A DNA stretch of 64,000 nucleotides, from contig DAMCAP010000005.1 of the NCBI GenBank assembly GCA_032059445.1, positions 1 to 64,000 on the forward strand, read 5' to 3'. A model generated the notes under the pieces. The model made no database searches. It was given only the letters and a program-made list of their open reading frames with translations, and was not told where the DNA came from. Numbering within the stretch: the stretch's first letter is position 1; every line of letters begins with the position of its first letter. Below are positions 24,816-34,549 of the stretch, in pieces. The translations under genes and the position numbers were made by a program. The stretch comes from DAMCAP01 sp032059445 (GTDB lineage: Bacteria; Bacillota; Clostridia; Oscillospirales; Ruminococcaceae).

Positions 24816-25733
24816 ATGTTTGATAAGAAGGACATTCTGGGCATCAAGGAGCTGTCGGCAGAGGAGATGATTTATATCCTCGACCAGGCAGAGGTTATGA
24901 AACGGGTGGTGGAGTCGGGCCAGCGAAAGACATCGCATCTTTCGGGCAAGACTGTCATCACCCTTTTTTATGAAAACAGTACCAGAACAAGGGTATCTTT
25001 TGAGCTGGCTTCCAAGTATATGGGAGCAAATGCGGTGAATATTTCGGCATCCTCCTCCAGCGTCAAAAAGGGAGAAACTATCATCGACACAGGTAGAAAT
25101 CTTGAAGTTATGGGCTGCGATGCCATTATCCTTCGCCACTCCTCAGCGGGGTCTGCCCACCTGCTGGCGCGAAATGTGGGCTGCTCTGTGATCAACGGCG
25201 GAGATGGTATGAATGAGCACCCCACGCAGGCGCTGCTTGATATGATGACCATAAGGGATCAAAAGGGTGAATTTGCAGGCAAGCGGGTAGCAGTTGTAGG
25301 CGACATCTACCACTCCAGAGTTGCACGAAGCGACATCTATGCTCTGTTAAAGCTGGGCGCGGAGGTGCGGCTTGCAGCCCCCGACACCCTCATGCCTATC
25401 GGCATAGAGCAGACAGGTGCGAAGGTCTGTGAAAACCTTAAGGAAGCCATCACAGATGCCGACGTGATCATCGGTCTAAGGATGCAGCTTGAACGCCAGC
25501 AAAGTGGGCTCTTCCCCTCGGTGGCCGAGTATAACCGCTGCTTTGGCATCGGGCCTGAGCAGCTGAAATATGCCAAGAGCGATGTGATGGTCATGCACCC
25601 CGGCCCTGTCAACAGAGGGGTAGAGATGAGCACCACCGTCATCGACGGAGAGCATTCGGCGATATTGCCGCAGGTCACAAACGGTGTCGCCATCCGCATG
25701 GCGTGCCTCGACCTGCTCTGCAATAGAAGATAG
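24816..25733 (+). CDS. pyrB: Aspartate carbamoyltransferase catalytic subunit
   Basis: 305 residues from the ATG at 24816 (AAAGGAGG upstream); an in-frame upstream Met at 24774 lies inside the attenuator and is not the start. Joins carbamoyl phosphate and aspartate. Visible motifs: STRTRVSFE (carbamoyl-phosphate loop), SSSSVKKGET, and HPTQALLD. No pyrI regulatory subunit follows, as expected for Firmicutes. First gene of pyrB-pyrC-carA-carB. Confidence 0.95.
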   Translation: MFDKKDILGIKELSAEEMIYILDQAEVMKRVVESGQRKTSHLSGKTVITLFYENSTRTRVSFELASKYMGANAVNISASSSSVKKGETIIDTGRNLEVMGCDAIILRHSSAGSAHLLARNVGCSVINGGDGMNEHPTQALLDMMTIRDQKGEFAGKRVAVVGDIYHSRVARSDIYALLKLGAEVRLAAPDTLMPIGIEQTGAKVCENLKEAITDADVIIGLRMQLERQQSGLFPSVAEYNRCFGIGPEQLKYAKSDVMVMHPGPVNRGVEMSTTVIDGEHSAILPQVTNGVAIRMACLDLLCNRR

Positions 25734-25746
25734 GGGGGATAGGATT

Positions 25747-27018
25747 ATGAAGCTACTAATCAAAGGCGGTAGAGTGGTGGACTTTGCTACGGGCATCAAC
25801 GGCATTCATGATATTTTGGTAGAGGATGGCAAGATTGCGGCACTAGCCCCTTCCATTGAGCTTGAGGGTGTAGAGGTGATCGACGCTGCGGGCAAGACCG
25901 TCCTACCTGGTCTGGTAGATATGCACTGCCACCTGCGGGATCCCGGCTATGAGTATAAAGAAGACCTTGCCACAGGCACTGCTTCGGCGGCAAAGGGGGG
26001 CTTTACCAGCATCGTGCCGATGCCCAACACCAGCCCCGTTTGCGACAACAAGGCTGTCGCATCGTATATCAAAAATACTGCTAAGGTGGTAGGAAAAGTA
26101 CATGTATACCCCGCAGGAGCAATTTCAAAGGGGTTAAAGGGTATCGAGCTTGCCGAAATGGAAGACATGAAGTCGGCAGGGGTAGTGGCGGTCACCGACG
26201 ACGGCAAGCCGGTGGAAAATGCTTCTCTTTTTAAAAAGGCACTGATCTATGCCAACATGCTGGGGCTGCCTGTGATCTCTCACAGTGAGGAGCTGTCGCT
26301 GATCGATGGCGGCTGCATGAACGAATCCGCCACCTCCAGCCTGCTGGGCCTCAAGGGCATCCCCACTGCTGCGGAGGAGATCATGGTGGCTCGCGACGTA
26401 ATGCTGGCGGAGTATACAAATACCTCTGTGCATATCACCCACATCTCCACAGCAGGCTGCGTGCGGATTATCCGCGAGGCAAAGGCGAGGGGGGTCAAGG
26501 TTACCTGCGACACCTGTCCTCATTACTTCGCCCTCACTGACGAGGCGCTGATGAGCTTTGACACCAACGCCAAAGTAAACCCACCCTTACGCACTCGCCC
26601 TCATCTGGATGCAATTATTGAGGGCATCAAGGACGGTACCATCGACGCCATCGCCACTGACCACGCACCCCACCACATCGACGATAAAAACGTAGAGTTA
26701 GACCACGCAGCCAACGGCATGATCGGCTTCGAAACGGCATTTGCGATAAGCAACACCTACTTGGTAAAGGCAGGGCATATCAGCATGAATGACCTTGCCC
26801 GCCTAATGAGTTTTAGCCCAGCCAAAATTCTCTCCCTGCCTGCAGGCAGCCTTAAGATCGGCGTAGCCGCCGACATCACCATCGTAAGCGAAGACGAAAG
26901 CTTCACCGTAAGGGAGGAAGAAATCCTCTCCAAGAGCAAAAACACACCCTTTATCGGTCACACCCTGACAGGTAAAGTACAATATACCATCGTGGCAGGT
27001 CAAGTAAACCGCTATTAA
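25747..27018 (+). CDS. pyrC: Dihydroorotase
   Basis: 423 residues from the ATG at 25747 with AGGGGGGATAGG upstream, 13 bases after pyrB. Class I type amidohydrolase that closes carbamoyl aspartate to dihydroorotate. Zinc-site motifs: VDMHCHLRDPGYE (HxHxRDPG), ISHSEE, VHITHIST and ATDHAPHH, spaced as in the family. Cytoplasmic. Confidence 0.95.
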   Translation: MKLLIKGGRVVDFATGINGIHDILVEDGKIAALAPSIELEGVEVIDAAGKTVLPGLVDMHCHLRDPGYEYKEDLATGTASAAKGGFTSIVPMPNTSPVCDNKAVASYIKNTAKVVGKVHVYPAGAISKGLKGIELAEMEDMKSAGVVAVTDDGKPVENASLFKKALIYANMLGLPVISHSEELSLIDGGCMNESATSSLLGLKGIPTAAEEIMVARDVMLAEYTNTSVHITHISTAGCVRIIREAKARGVKVTCDTCPHYFALTDEALMSFDTNAKVNPPLRTRPHLDAIIEGIKDGTIDAIATDHAPHHIDDKNVELDHAANGMIGFETAFAISNTYLVKAGHISMNDLARLMSFSPAKILSLPAGSLKIGVAADITIVSEDESFTVREEEILSKSKNTPFIGHTLTGKVQYTIVAGQVNRY

Positions 27019-27041
27019 ACACCAGTAAAGGAGAGATTGAG

Positions 27042-28118
27042 ATGAAAAAAGCCATACTCGCCCTTGCAGACGGCAGCATCTTTGAAGGGCAGACCTTTGA
27101 TCACAGCCAAAACACCATTGGAGAGGTAGTCTTTAACACCCAAATGGTGGGCTACCAAAAGATCATGACTGACCCCTCTTATATCGGGCAGATTGTGGTG
27201 ATGACCTACCCTCTGATCGGCAACTACGGGATCAACCCAGAGGATAGCGAATCCCTGCGCCCTTGGGTAAAGGGGATGATCGTCCGTGAGCTCTGCGAAG
27301 TGCCAAGCAACTTCCGCATGAGCGAAACACTAAACAGCTTTGCCGATAGCAATCACATCCCTCTGGTATGGGGCATCGACACCAGAGCCTTGACCCGCCA
27401 TATCCGCGACAAGGGCGCCATGAACGGCATCATCGTGGTGGATGAGGACTTTTCTTTTGAAAAGTACGCCGACGAGCTGGCGAAGTATAAGATCACCAAC
27501 CCTGCCATGGCGGTCTGCGTAGAGCAGCCCCTGTACTACAAGCCAAAGATCAATAAGGTGGCTCTACTGGACTTCGGCTACCAGAAGAATATCCTTGATG
27601 CCCTCCTAGAGCGGCGCTGTGAGGTGGCAGTTTACCCTGCCAATGCTACCGCGGAGGAGATACTCTCCACTAAGCCCGACGGCTTGATCCTCTCTAACGG
27701 ACCGGGGGACCCAAAGGATTGCAGCTACGCCATCGATACTGTAAAGGCGCTGTTTGGCAAGCTGCCCATGCTGGGCATCTGCTTAGGGCACCAGATCATG
27801 GCGCTGGCAGAGGGAGCGGATACCGTCAAGATGAAGTTTGGTCATCGGGGTGCTAACCACCCTGTCAAGGACCTAGCAGGGGGCAGGACTTACATCACGG
27901 TGCAAAACCACGGCTATGTAATCGACCCTCAAACCCTTACCCCCTCTATGACCGTCACCCACAGCAACATCAACGACGGCACGGTAGAAGGGCTGGAGTA
28001 TACAGATAAGCAGGCGTTTTCGGTGCAGTTTCACCCTGAGGCGACGAAGGGGCCAAACGATACCACCTTCCTATTTGACAAGTTTATCAAGATGATGGAG
28101 GAGAGAAGCAATGCCTAA
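27042..28118 (+). CDS. carA: Carbamoyl-phosphate synthase small subunit
   Basis: 358 residues with AAAGGAGAG upstream. The glutamine amidotransferase that feeds ammonia to CarB. The N-terminal CPSase small domain shows GEVVFNTQMVGYQKIMTDPS; the C-terminal class I GATase has the nucleophile in LGICLGHQ and the catalytic His-Glu in FHPEATKGP. It overlaps carB by 8 bases. Control by the PyrR attenuator points to a pyrimidine-specific enzyme. Confidence 0.95.
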   Translation: MKKAILALADGSIFEGQTFDHSQNTIGEVVFNTQMVGYQKIMTDPSYIGQIVVMTYPLIGNYGINPEDSESLRPWVKGMIVRELCEVPSNFRMSETLNSFADSNHIPLVWGIDTRALTRHIRDKGAMNGIIVVDEDFSFEKYADELAKYKITNPAMAVCVEQPLYYKPKINKVALLDFGYQKNILDALLERRCEVAVYPANATAEEILSTKPDGLILSNGPGDPKDCSYAIDTVKALFGKLPMLGICLGHQIMALAEGADTVKMKFGHRGANHPVKDLAGGRTYITVQNHGYVIDPQTLTPSMTVTHSNINDGTVEGLEYTDKQAFSVQFHPEATKGPNDTTFLFDKFIKMMEERSNA

Positions 28119-31100
28119 GAAACAAGAAATCAAAAAGGTTTTGGTCATCGGCTCAGGACCGATCATTATTGGTCAGGCTGCGGAGTTTGACTATGCAGGC
28201 ACACAGGCCTGCCGCGCTCTACGTGAAGAAGGCATCGAGGTGGTGTTGGTCAACTCCAACCCTGCTACCATCATGACCGACTCCAATATGGCAGATAAGG
28301 TTTATATCGAGCCCCTGCTCGCTCCTGTCATTGAGAATATCATTATCAAAGAAAAGCCCGACAGCATCCTACCCACACTGGGCGGCCAGACAGGGCTCAA
28401 TCTAGCGGTGGAGCTTGCGGAGAGCGGATTCCTTGCTAAGCACAAGGTCAAGCTCCTGGGTACTGCCATCAGCTCCATCAAGGCGGCGGAGGATCGCCAG
28501 CTCTTTAAGGATGCCATGGCAGAGATCGGTCAGCCCTGTATCAAGAGCAAGGTGGTAGAGAGTGTGGAAGCTGCCCTCTCCTACGCCGAGGAGATCGGCT
28601 ACCCAGTCATCGTGCGCCCCGCCTACACCATGGGTGGCACAGGGGGCGGCATCGCCTATGACCCCGCTCAGCTTCGGGAGATCGGCAAGGGCGGCATCCG
28701 CCACAGCATGGTGCATCAAATCTTGATCGAGAAGTGTGTATCGGGTTGGAAAGAAATCGAATTTGAGGCCATCCGCGATGCCAAGGGTAACGCTATCACG
28801 GTGTGTAGCATGGAGAATCTCGACCCCGTCGGCGTCCACACAGGGGATAGTATTGTAGTTGCCCCCGCCCAAACCCTCTCAGATAAGGAATATGGCATGC
28901 TCCGCGGAGCGGCACTCAGCATTATTTCAGCGCTAAAGATTGAGGGAGGCTGCAACATCCAGTTTGCCCTACACCCCGAGAGCCTTGAGTACGGCGTCAT
29001 CGAGGTCAACCCCAGAGTTTCTCGCTCCTCGGCGCTGGCTTCTAAGGCGACAGGCTACCCCATAGCTAGAGTGGCTGCCAAGATCGCCATCGGCTACGGT
29101 CTGGATGAAATCCTCAACAAGGTGACAGGTACCACTTACGCCTGCTTCGAGCCAACGATAGATTACACTGTTATTAAGTTCCCCAAGTGGCCCTTCGATA
29201 AATTTGTTAAGGCAAAGCGTACCCTTGGTACCCAGATGAAAGCAACAGGGGAGGTTATGTCCATCGCCACCTCCATCGAGGGTGCGCTGATGAAGGCGAT
29301 CCGCTCGCTGGAGTTAAAAATAGAAGCTTTGGATGAATGCTGGTTTGTAACGCGATTAGACGATGCAAGCATCAAGGAGCGCATCCATACCATCGACGAT
29401 GAGCGGATCTTTGTAGTAGCCGAGGCGCTGCGCCGGGGGCTGATGACCATGCAGGAGATCAACGACATCACTAAGATCGACGTATTCTTCCTCTCCAAGA
29501 TCAAAAATCTCGTAGATGCCGCCGAGCAGCTCAAGACCATGGGGCTGGCGGACTTTGACGAGGGATTTTTCCGACGGATCAAGACCATGGGCTTTACCGA
29601 TAAGGTGATCGCTCGCTACATCGGCACGACCCCCGATGCCGTCACCTCCTACCGGGAGCAACTTGGGGTCAAGGCGGTGTTTAAGACCGTCGACACCTGT
29701 GCTGCTGAGTTTGAGGCGGTGACCCCTTATTACTACTCTACCTATGACTCAACAGGGGAGACGGTGAAATCCGACCGTAAAAAAATCCTGATCATCGGCT
29801 CGGGGCCTATCCGTATCGGGCAGGGGATCGAGTTTGACTACTGCTCTGTACATGGTGTGTGGTCTCTCAAGAAGCTGGGCTATGAAACCATTATCATAAA
29901 CAACAACCCTGAAACCGTTTCCACCGACTTCGATACCTCTGACAAGCTTTATTTCGAGCCGCTGACCCCTGAGGATGTACGCAACATCGTAGAAACCGAG
30001 CAGCCAGACGGCGCAATTGTCCAGTTTGGTGGGCAGACCGCCATCAAGCTTGCAGCAGCATTAGAGCAGATGGGGGTTAAGATCATCGGCACCCAACCCT
30101 CTCAGATCGACGCCGCTGAGGACAGAGAGAAGTTTGACGAGGTGTTGGAAGCAGTTGGCCTGCCCAGAGCCGCAGGTGCTCTGATCTACACCGCCGAAGA
30201 AGCAGTGGCAGCTGCAAACAAACTGGGTTACCCTGTATTGGTGCGCCCTTCCTATGTGTTGGGGGGTCAGGGGATGGAGATCGCCTACTCCGACAGCGAC
30301 GTGGCCGAATTTATGGAGATCATCAACCGTAGCACCCAAGATCACCCTGTACTGGTGGATAAGTACCTGATGGGCAAGGAGCTGGAGGTGGATGCGATTT
30401 GTGACGGTGAGCAGGTGCTGATCCCCGGCATCATGGAGCACCTAGAGCGTGCCGGCGTCCACTCAGGAGATAGCATCTCGGTATTCCCGCCCATCAGCCT
30501 CAGCGATGCCCTCAAGGCAGAGATCGTGGAAGCCTCACGTCAGTTGGCGCTGCGTATGGACGTGCGTGGGCTGATCAACATCCAGTATGTATACTACGAG
30601 GGCAGGCTCTATATCATCGAGGCCAACCCCAGAGCCAGCCGCACCATCCCGTATATCAGCAAGGTAACAGGTCTACCTGTGGTTGAGATCGCTACTCGCT
30701 GTATGTTTGGCGAGAAGCTTAGCGATATGGGCTACGGCTGTGACCTCTATCAAGAGCCTGAGTACTACTCAGTCAAGGTGCCGGTCTTCTCTTTTGAGAA
30801 GCTCCATGATGTAGACAACATCCTAGGCCCTGAGATGAAGTCCACAGGTGAGGTGCTGGGCATTGCCAGAGATTTTGAGACTGCCCTCTATAAGGGGATC
30901 ATCGGATCGGGTATCAAGCTCCCCGAAAAAGGCAGCTCCATCATTACCACTGTGCGAAATGCGGATAAAGAAGAGCTTGTAGGGCTTGCCAAGGGCCTCT
31001 ATGACTGCGGTTATCCCATCTATGCCACTGAGCACACCGCCCAATACCTAGCAGCAAAAGGAGTAGCCGCCCAGCAGGTCAACCGTATTGGCGAAGAAGC

Positions 31101-31332
31101 CCCCAACATCCTCGATGTGATCTCCTCTGGGCAGGTAGGAATGGTTATCAACACTCCCACCAGAGGTCGTCAGCAGTCGAGGGATGGCTTTAGGATCCGC
31201 CGCAGAGCGGTGGAGATGTCGATCCCCTGCCTGACCTCGCTGGATACCGCACAGGCAGTGCTTAAGTGCATAAAGCTTGGTACAACTCCAGCAGAAGTCC
31301 CAGTACTAGATCTTGATATCTTTAAAAAATAA
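28111..31332 (+). CDS. carB: Carbamoyl-phosphate synthase large subunit
   Basis: 1073 residues, full length. Two tandem ATP-grasp halves, each starting with the VLVIGSGPIIIGQAAEFDY / ILIIGSGPIRIGQGIEFDY type motif, phosphorylate bicarbonate and carbamate in turn. The allosteric MGS-like C-terminus (about 940-1073) ends the protein. Overlaps carA by 8 bases, indicating coupled translation, and is the last gene of this pyr transcript in the window. The later pathway genes (pyrD, pyrE, pyrF) must lie elsewhere. Confidence 0.95.
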   Translation: MPKKQEIKKVLVIGSGPIIIGQAAEFDYAGTQACRALREEGIEVVLVNSNPATIMTDSNMADKVYIEPLLAPVIENIIIKEKPDSILPTLGGQTGLNLAVELAESGFLAKHKVKLLGTAISSIKAAEDRQLFKDAMAEIGQPCIKSKVVESVEAALSYAEEIGYPVIVRPAYTMGGTGGGIAYDPAQLREIGKGGIRHSMVHQILIEKCVSGWKEIEFEAIRDAKGNAITVCSMENLDPVGVHTGDSIVVAPAQTLSDKEYGMLRGAALSIISALKIEGGCNIQFALHPESLEYGVIEVNPRVSRSSALASKATGYPIARVAAKIAIGYGLDEILNKVTGTTYACFEPTIDYTVIKFPKWPFDKFVKAKRTLGTQMKATGEVMSIATSIEGALMKAIRSLELKIEALDECWFVTRLDDASIKERIHTIDDERIFVVAEALRRGLMTMQEINDITKIDVFFLSKIKNLVDAAEQLKTMGLADFDEGFFRRIKTMGFTDKVIARYIGTTPDAVTSYREQLGVKAVFKTVDTCAAEFEAVTPYYYSTYDSTGETVKSDRKKILIIGSGPIRIGQGIEFDYCSVHGVWSLKKLGYETIIINNNPETVSTDFDTSDKLYFEPLTPEDVRNIVETEQPDGAIVQFGGQTAIKLAAALEQMGVKIIGTQPSQIDAAEDREKFDEVLEAVGLPRAAGALIYTAEEAVAAANKLGYPVLVRPSYVLGGQGMEIAYSDSDVAEFMEIINRSTQDHPVLVDKYLMGKELEVDAICDGEQVLIPGIMEHLERAGVHSGDSISVFPPISLSDALKAEIVEASRQLALRMDVRGLINIQYVYYEGRLYIIEANPRASRTIPYISKVTGLPVVEIATRCMFGEKLSDMGYGCDLYQEPEYYSVKVPVFSFEKLHDVDNILGPEMKSTGEVLGIARDFETALYKGIIGSGIKLPEKGSSIITTVRNADKEELVGLAKGLYDCGYPIYATEHTAQYLAAKGVAAQQVNRIGEEAPNILDVISSGQVGMVINTPTRGRQQSRDGFRIRRRAVEMSIPCLTSLDTAQAVLKCIKLGTTPAEVPVLDLDIFKK

Positions 31333-31380
31333 GATGCCCAAAATGAAATTTTTCATTAGGTGAAATTTCAATATGCAAAC

Positions 31381-31420
31381 CCCCTCTCTGCTATATTTAA
31401 GCAGGGAGGGGCTTGCTTTA
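31381..31420 (+). terminator. Terminator after carB
   Basis: Stem CCCCTCTCTGCT / AGCAGGGAGGGG with a 7-base loop, followed by a short T-rich tract. It closes the pyr operon. Confidence 0.7.
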
Positions 31421-31822
31421 TGGGCTATTTTTGCAAGAAGGCGGATGATTTTCCTGCATTTTCAATTTTCGGTAAAAGTGTACTGGATAATCTCTGGATA
31501 AATTTCCAATTCGTTTATAATTTGTGCATGGTAGATAATTGGAAAACACAAGATTGTTAATTTTAAGGCAAAAAAGAGGAATTTGCAAAACAATATTGAT
31601 ATAAAATTAATTATCGTTTATACTTTATTTCAGGCTAGAAAATTACGTAAAAACTAGCTTTACCTTAAGAACTATGCAACCTTTTTACAAGGGGTTATCG
31701 TTAAATTGGTAGCGGGCACCTCCCGCTGTTGTATTGTTTCTCGAGGTAAATATTCACGCCTTAAATTATACAGGCGGTTCAATTTGCAAAAGCATATTGA
31801 AACAACTAGGAGGAAATGTATT
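31421..31822. other. Leader/intergenic region before the lipoprotein
   Basis: AT-rich with no gene. A small perfect hairpin, AGCGGG CACC TCCCGCT (about 31711-31728), lies 95 bases before the start codon and could be a leader structure; I see no known riboswitch. Confidence 0.35.
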
Positions 31823-32431
31823 ATGAAAAAGATTCTTGTAGCTCTGATGGCAACTGCTATGCTGATGGCTGGTTGCGCACCTAAGACTCCAGCAGCTTCC
31901 ACTCCAGCTCCAGCAGCTTCTACTCCAGCTCCAGCAGCTTCCACCCCAGCTCCAGCAGCAACTAAGATTGGCACTGCTTCCATCGTAAATGTAAAGGGTG
32001 CTAACTACAACACTGCTGACAAGAAGGATGGCACTGCTCAGTCCGACGTTACTATGTGTACTGTAATGCTCGACGATGCTGGCAAGATCACCTATGTTAA
32101 CTTCGATGTAACTCAGTCTAAGTTTGCTTTTAACGACAAGGGCGAGCTGACCACTGACCTGACCAAGGGCGTTATCTCCAAGAAGGAGCTGGGCGCTAAC
32201 TACGGTATGGCTAAGGTTTCCGAGATCAAGAAGGAGTGGTTTGAGCAGATCGCTGCTTACGAGCAGTGGCTGATCGGCAAGACTGTTGACGAGGCAGTTG
32301 CTATGAAGACTTTTGAGAAAGATGCTTCTCATAAGGAAGTTCCAGATGTAGCAGAGCTGAAGACCAGCGTAACCATTGACATCGGCGGTTACAGAAATGC
32401 TCTTGTTAAGGCAGCTGCTAACGCTAAGTAA
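31823..32431 (+). CDS. Repeat-linker lipoprotein, FMN-binding-like
   Basis: 202 residues from the ATG at 31823 (AGGAGGA upstream). The signal peptide ends at the lipobox LMAGC. Next is a low-complexity linker with three 7-residue units (ASTPAPA) encoded by near-identical 21-base repeats at about 31890-31960, then a 160-residue domain with VTMCTVMLDDAGKITYVNFD and LGANYGMAKVSEIKKEW. I recall similar clostridial lipoproteins annotated as FMN-binding-like; the ligand is unproven. Codon choice is strongly biased (GCT, AAG, ACT), suggesting high expression. Confidence 0.75.
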   Translation: MKKILVALMATAMLMAGCAPKTPAASTPAPAASTPAPAASTPAPAATKIGTASIVNVKGANYNTADKKDGTAQSDVTMCTVMLDDAGKITYVNFDVTQSKFAFNDKGELTTDLTKGVISKKELGANYGMAKVSEIKKEWFEQIAAYEQWLIGKTVDEAVAMKTFEKDASHKEVPDVAELKTSVTIDIGGYRNALVKAAANAK

Positions 32432-32481
32432 GCATTATCGCCTTACATAAGCGCTGTATGATTGCATCGCAATAATATGTA

Positions 32482-32514
<33 letters not shown>

Positions 32515-32552
32515 CATGCTTGTTTTGGCGAGCAGGGTGATTATTTCATGTA

Positions 32553-32583
32553 TAAAAGCCTCCGAGTATCTCGGAGGCTTCAT
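32553..32583 (-). terminator. Terminator of the membrane-protein gene
   Basis: AAGCCTCCGAG / CTCGGAGGCTT, with T-rich sequence on the minus-strand exit side. Its stem sequence nearly repeats the neighbouring terminator at 32484-32514. Confidence 0.65.
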
Positions 32584-32600
32584 CAGTATGTGAGGGAGCC

Positions 32601-33269
32601 TTAAGCTGTTAGCTCTTTGTGCATAGCCTGGTACCCGATTACCACCGCCCACACATAGGCACAGGTCTTGGGAATCATCAGGACACCCACAATCGGTATG
32701 GTATCGGCATATAAAACGACCGGAATGTAGAACGCAAAGCTGAGTACAATGGTCAGCCACATAAAGCGAAAAGCAGTATCACGATGCTCTTTGGCACTTT
32801 GATAAAAGAGCACTAGGATCAGCAGCCCCATTAGAGCAAAGGGAATATTGCGATAGATGCCCCATGATAAGGGAGCCTCAGCACTGGTCCATGCATTTTG
32901 TGGGAAGAAGCATAAGGCAACTCTGGCTGCGGCAAGCAGATATACGGTGATGCTCAGTGACTGCCTGCCCTGTACCTTATAGCGTAGCCTCCATATATGA
33001 TATAAAAGCAGGTAAAATATTGTCATGGTAATTGAGGTGATAAATTTGCCGATTCCCAGTGCAGTGGTATAGTTTTGAAGACCGGTGGTGCAAAGTGCCA
33101 CAGCACGGGGGACAAGATGGAAGGCATCACCTGCGCCAAGGACAACAGCCATCAACCCAAATAAAAAATACTGCTTATTTCCCTTTGATTTTCTCATCAT
33201 CATTATACCGATTGTAATTACTGAGCTAAGATATACAATATCAAAGCTTGTTTCCATGATTGCTTGCAT
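32601..33269 (-). CDS. Polytopic membrane protein of unknown function
   Basis: 222 residues with about seven hydrophobic helices spread over the whole length and short loops. AGGAGG lies 6 bases before the ATG. No transporter signature or catalytic motif is evident, so the family is unrecognised. It lies 78 bases downstream of a TetR-family regulator on the same strand, so it may be that regulator's target. Confidence 0.6.
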   Translation of the reverse strand: MQAIMETSFDIVYLSSVITIGIMMMRKSKGNKQYFLFGLMAVVLGAGDAFHLVPRAVALCTTGLQNYTTALGIGKFITSITMTIFYLLLYHIWRLRYKVQGRQSLSITVYLLAAARVALCFFPQNAWTSAEAPLSWGIYRNIPFALMGLLILVLFYQSAKEHRDTAFRFMWLTIVLSFAFYIPVVLYADTIPIVGVLMIPKTCAYVWAVVIGYQAMHKELTA

Positions 33270-33346
33270 AAAAACCTCCTACAAAAGTCATATTGTGAAC
33301 AACGTTCAGATTGAGCGCTAAAAATACCCACCTTGCGGTGAGATTT

Positions 33347-33904
33347 TTAGTAGATCGACCGAGTGATAAGCTCAGATAGGCAACGGCAGGAAGGATTGCT
33401 TTGCATGAGCAGCATCAGAATATTGGAGAATGCAAAATCCACAAGATCTTCTGCCGTAAAATCAGGAGTAAAGGCGTCGTGCCTCACATTTTGATCTTCT
33501 CTGAGCACTGTAAGCAAGTGACTTTTGATCTGCCCAAAGTACTGGTTCATGACCTCTCGTCCTTTATGCCTGTCGATACCGGCGAAGCTCATTGAGTGCA
33601 AGGTAAAAAAGGACGGGTATTTTTCTGAACCTTTTTGTATGGTCTCAAACAAAGAGCAGATGGTCTCCACAAAGCTTTGGCTAGGTGGGAGGCTAGTAGG
33701 GCTATAGATAATCTCACTCCATACCGACTCAATCGTAGCAGCGATCAGCTCACCTTTAGAAGGGAAGTAGTTATACACCGAACCCACAGCAACCCCACAG
33801 CGCTTGGCTACCTCTCGCATATTGAGAGCTTGCAGGCCAGATTGTGTTGCAATTTCTTTGCCAACAGTCAAAATTGCTTCTCTTGAAGTCAGCGTCTTAT
33901 TCAT
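33347..33904 (-). CDS. TetR/AcrR-family transcriptional regulator
   Basis: 185 residues from the ATG at 33904 (GGGGGG upstream). The N-terminal helix-turn-helix is clear: LNMREVAKRCGVAVGSVYNYFPSKGELI, split at residues 24-52. The C-terminal ligand domain is divergent, so the inducer is unknown. Probably represses itself and the downstream membrane protein; an AT-rich operator region lies at 33905-33960. Confidence 0.85.
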   Translation of the reverse strand: MNKTLTSREAILTVGKEIATQSGLQALNMREVAKRCGVAVGSVYNYFPSKGELIAATIESVWSEIIYSPTSLPPSQSFVETICSLFETIQKGSEKYPSFFTLHSMSFAGIDRHKGREVMNQYFGQIKSHLLTVLREDQNVRHDAFTPDFTAEDLVDFAFSNILMLLMQSNPSCRCLSELITRSIY

Positions 33905-34102
33905 AGGCACCCCCCCAAAACTGAACTACGTTCATTATAGCATATCATATAAATTTGTCAAGGGTATCTATATAAACCTAAAAGCTTAAACTACTGCATG
34001 TTTTTGATAATGAAGATTTGTATGTTAATTTGATTTTGTTTTATTGGATTTTTTAATATAAAACTGTTAAATGATCTATAGAGCCTAGATTCAAGGTAGA
34101 GA

Positions 34103-34129
34103 ACACTTATCGTGAAATCACATATACTA
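34103..34129 (+). promoter_or_regulatory. Possible sigma-K-like promoter
   Basis: AC (34103-34104), 16 bases, CATATACTA (34121-34129), matching the Bacillus sigma-K pattern AC-N16-CATAnnnTA. The -10 element is 28 bases before the next ATG. The same bases could also contain a weak sigma-A -10 (TATACT), so this is suggestive only. Confidence 0.4.
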
Positions 34130-34156
34130 TACTGATCCCTGAATTGGAGGAATATT

Positions 34157-34549
34157 ATGCACAGCTGCGATAAAGGCAACCTGCGTATTATATGTAGAAG
34201 CTTTGGGGGGGAATCGGGTAGCTTTTTGGTACAGGTTTTGGATTGCTTTCACAATCCTATTTGTGAACAAATCACCTCGGTCAATCAAGCTGCGCATTTT
34301 TCTCTTACAGCCCCCAAAGAGTACAGGATTAGGGCTCGTGCCATTTCCTGTGCTGGCTTTAGCCCTACTGGCCAGACCATCTGGATTAAGATGCTGCCGG
34401 GTTGCACATTAGGCAGAGAATTAATTTTTTACCCGATGATCAGACCAATATGCGAGAGGTTTGTAGATGTGAAATTTCGCCTAACTGATCATCATTACCC
34501 CAATTTACCCATTAATGAAGGAGTATTGACAATATGTCCCAGTATATAG
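34157..34549 (+). CDS. Protein of unknown function, first of a coupled pair
   Basis: 130 residues with TTGGAGGA before the ATG. Cys-containing and strand-rich (GNLRIICRSFGG, FSLTAPKEYRIRARAIS), with no signal peptide or membrane helix. The middle resembles a small Ig/prealbumin-like beta fold. Its end overlaps the next gene by 16 bases, so both are made together. Family not recognised. Confidence 0.55.
   Translation: MHSCDKGNLRIICRSFGGESGSFLVQVLDCFHNPICEQITSVNQAAHFSLTAPKEYRIRARAISCAGFSPTGQTIWIKMLPGCTLGRELIFYPMIRPICERFVDVKFRLTDHHYPNLPINEGVLTICPSI

Noticed and set aside
28302..30441. Several antisense frames within carB
   Set aside because: They are mirror frames of carB with no independent start signals.
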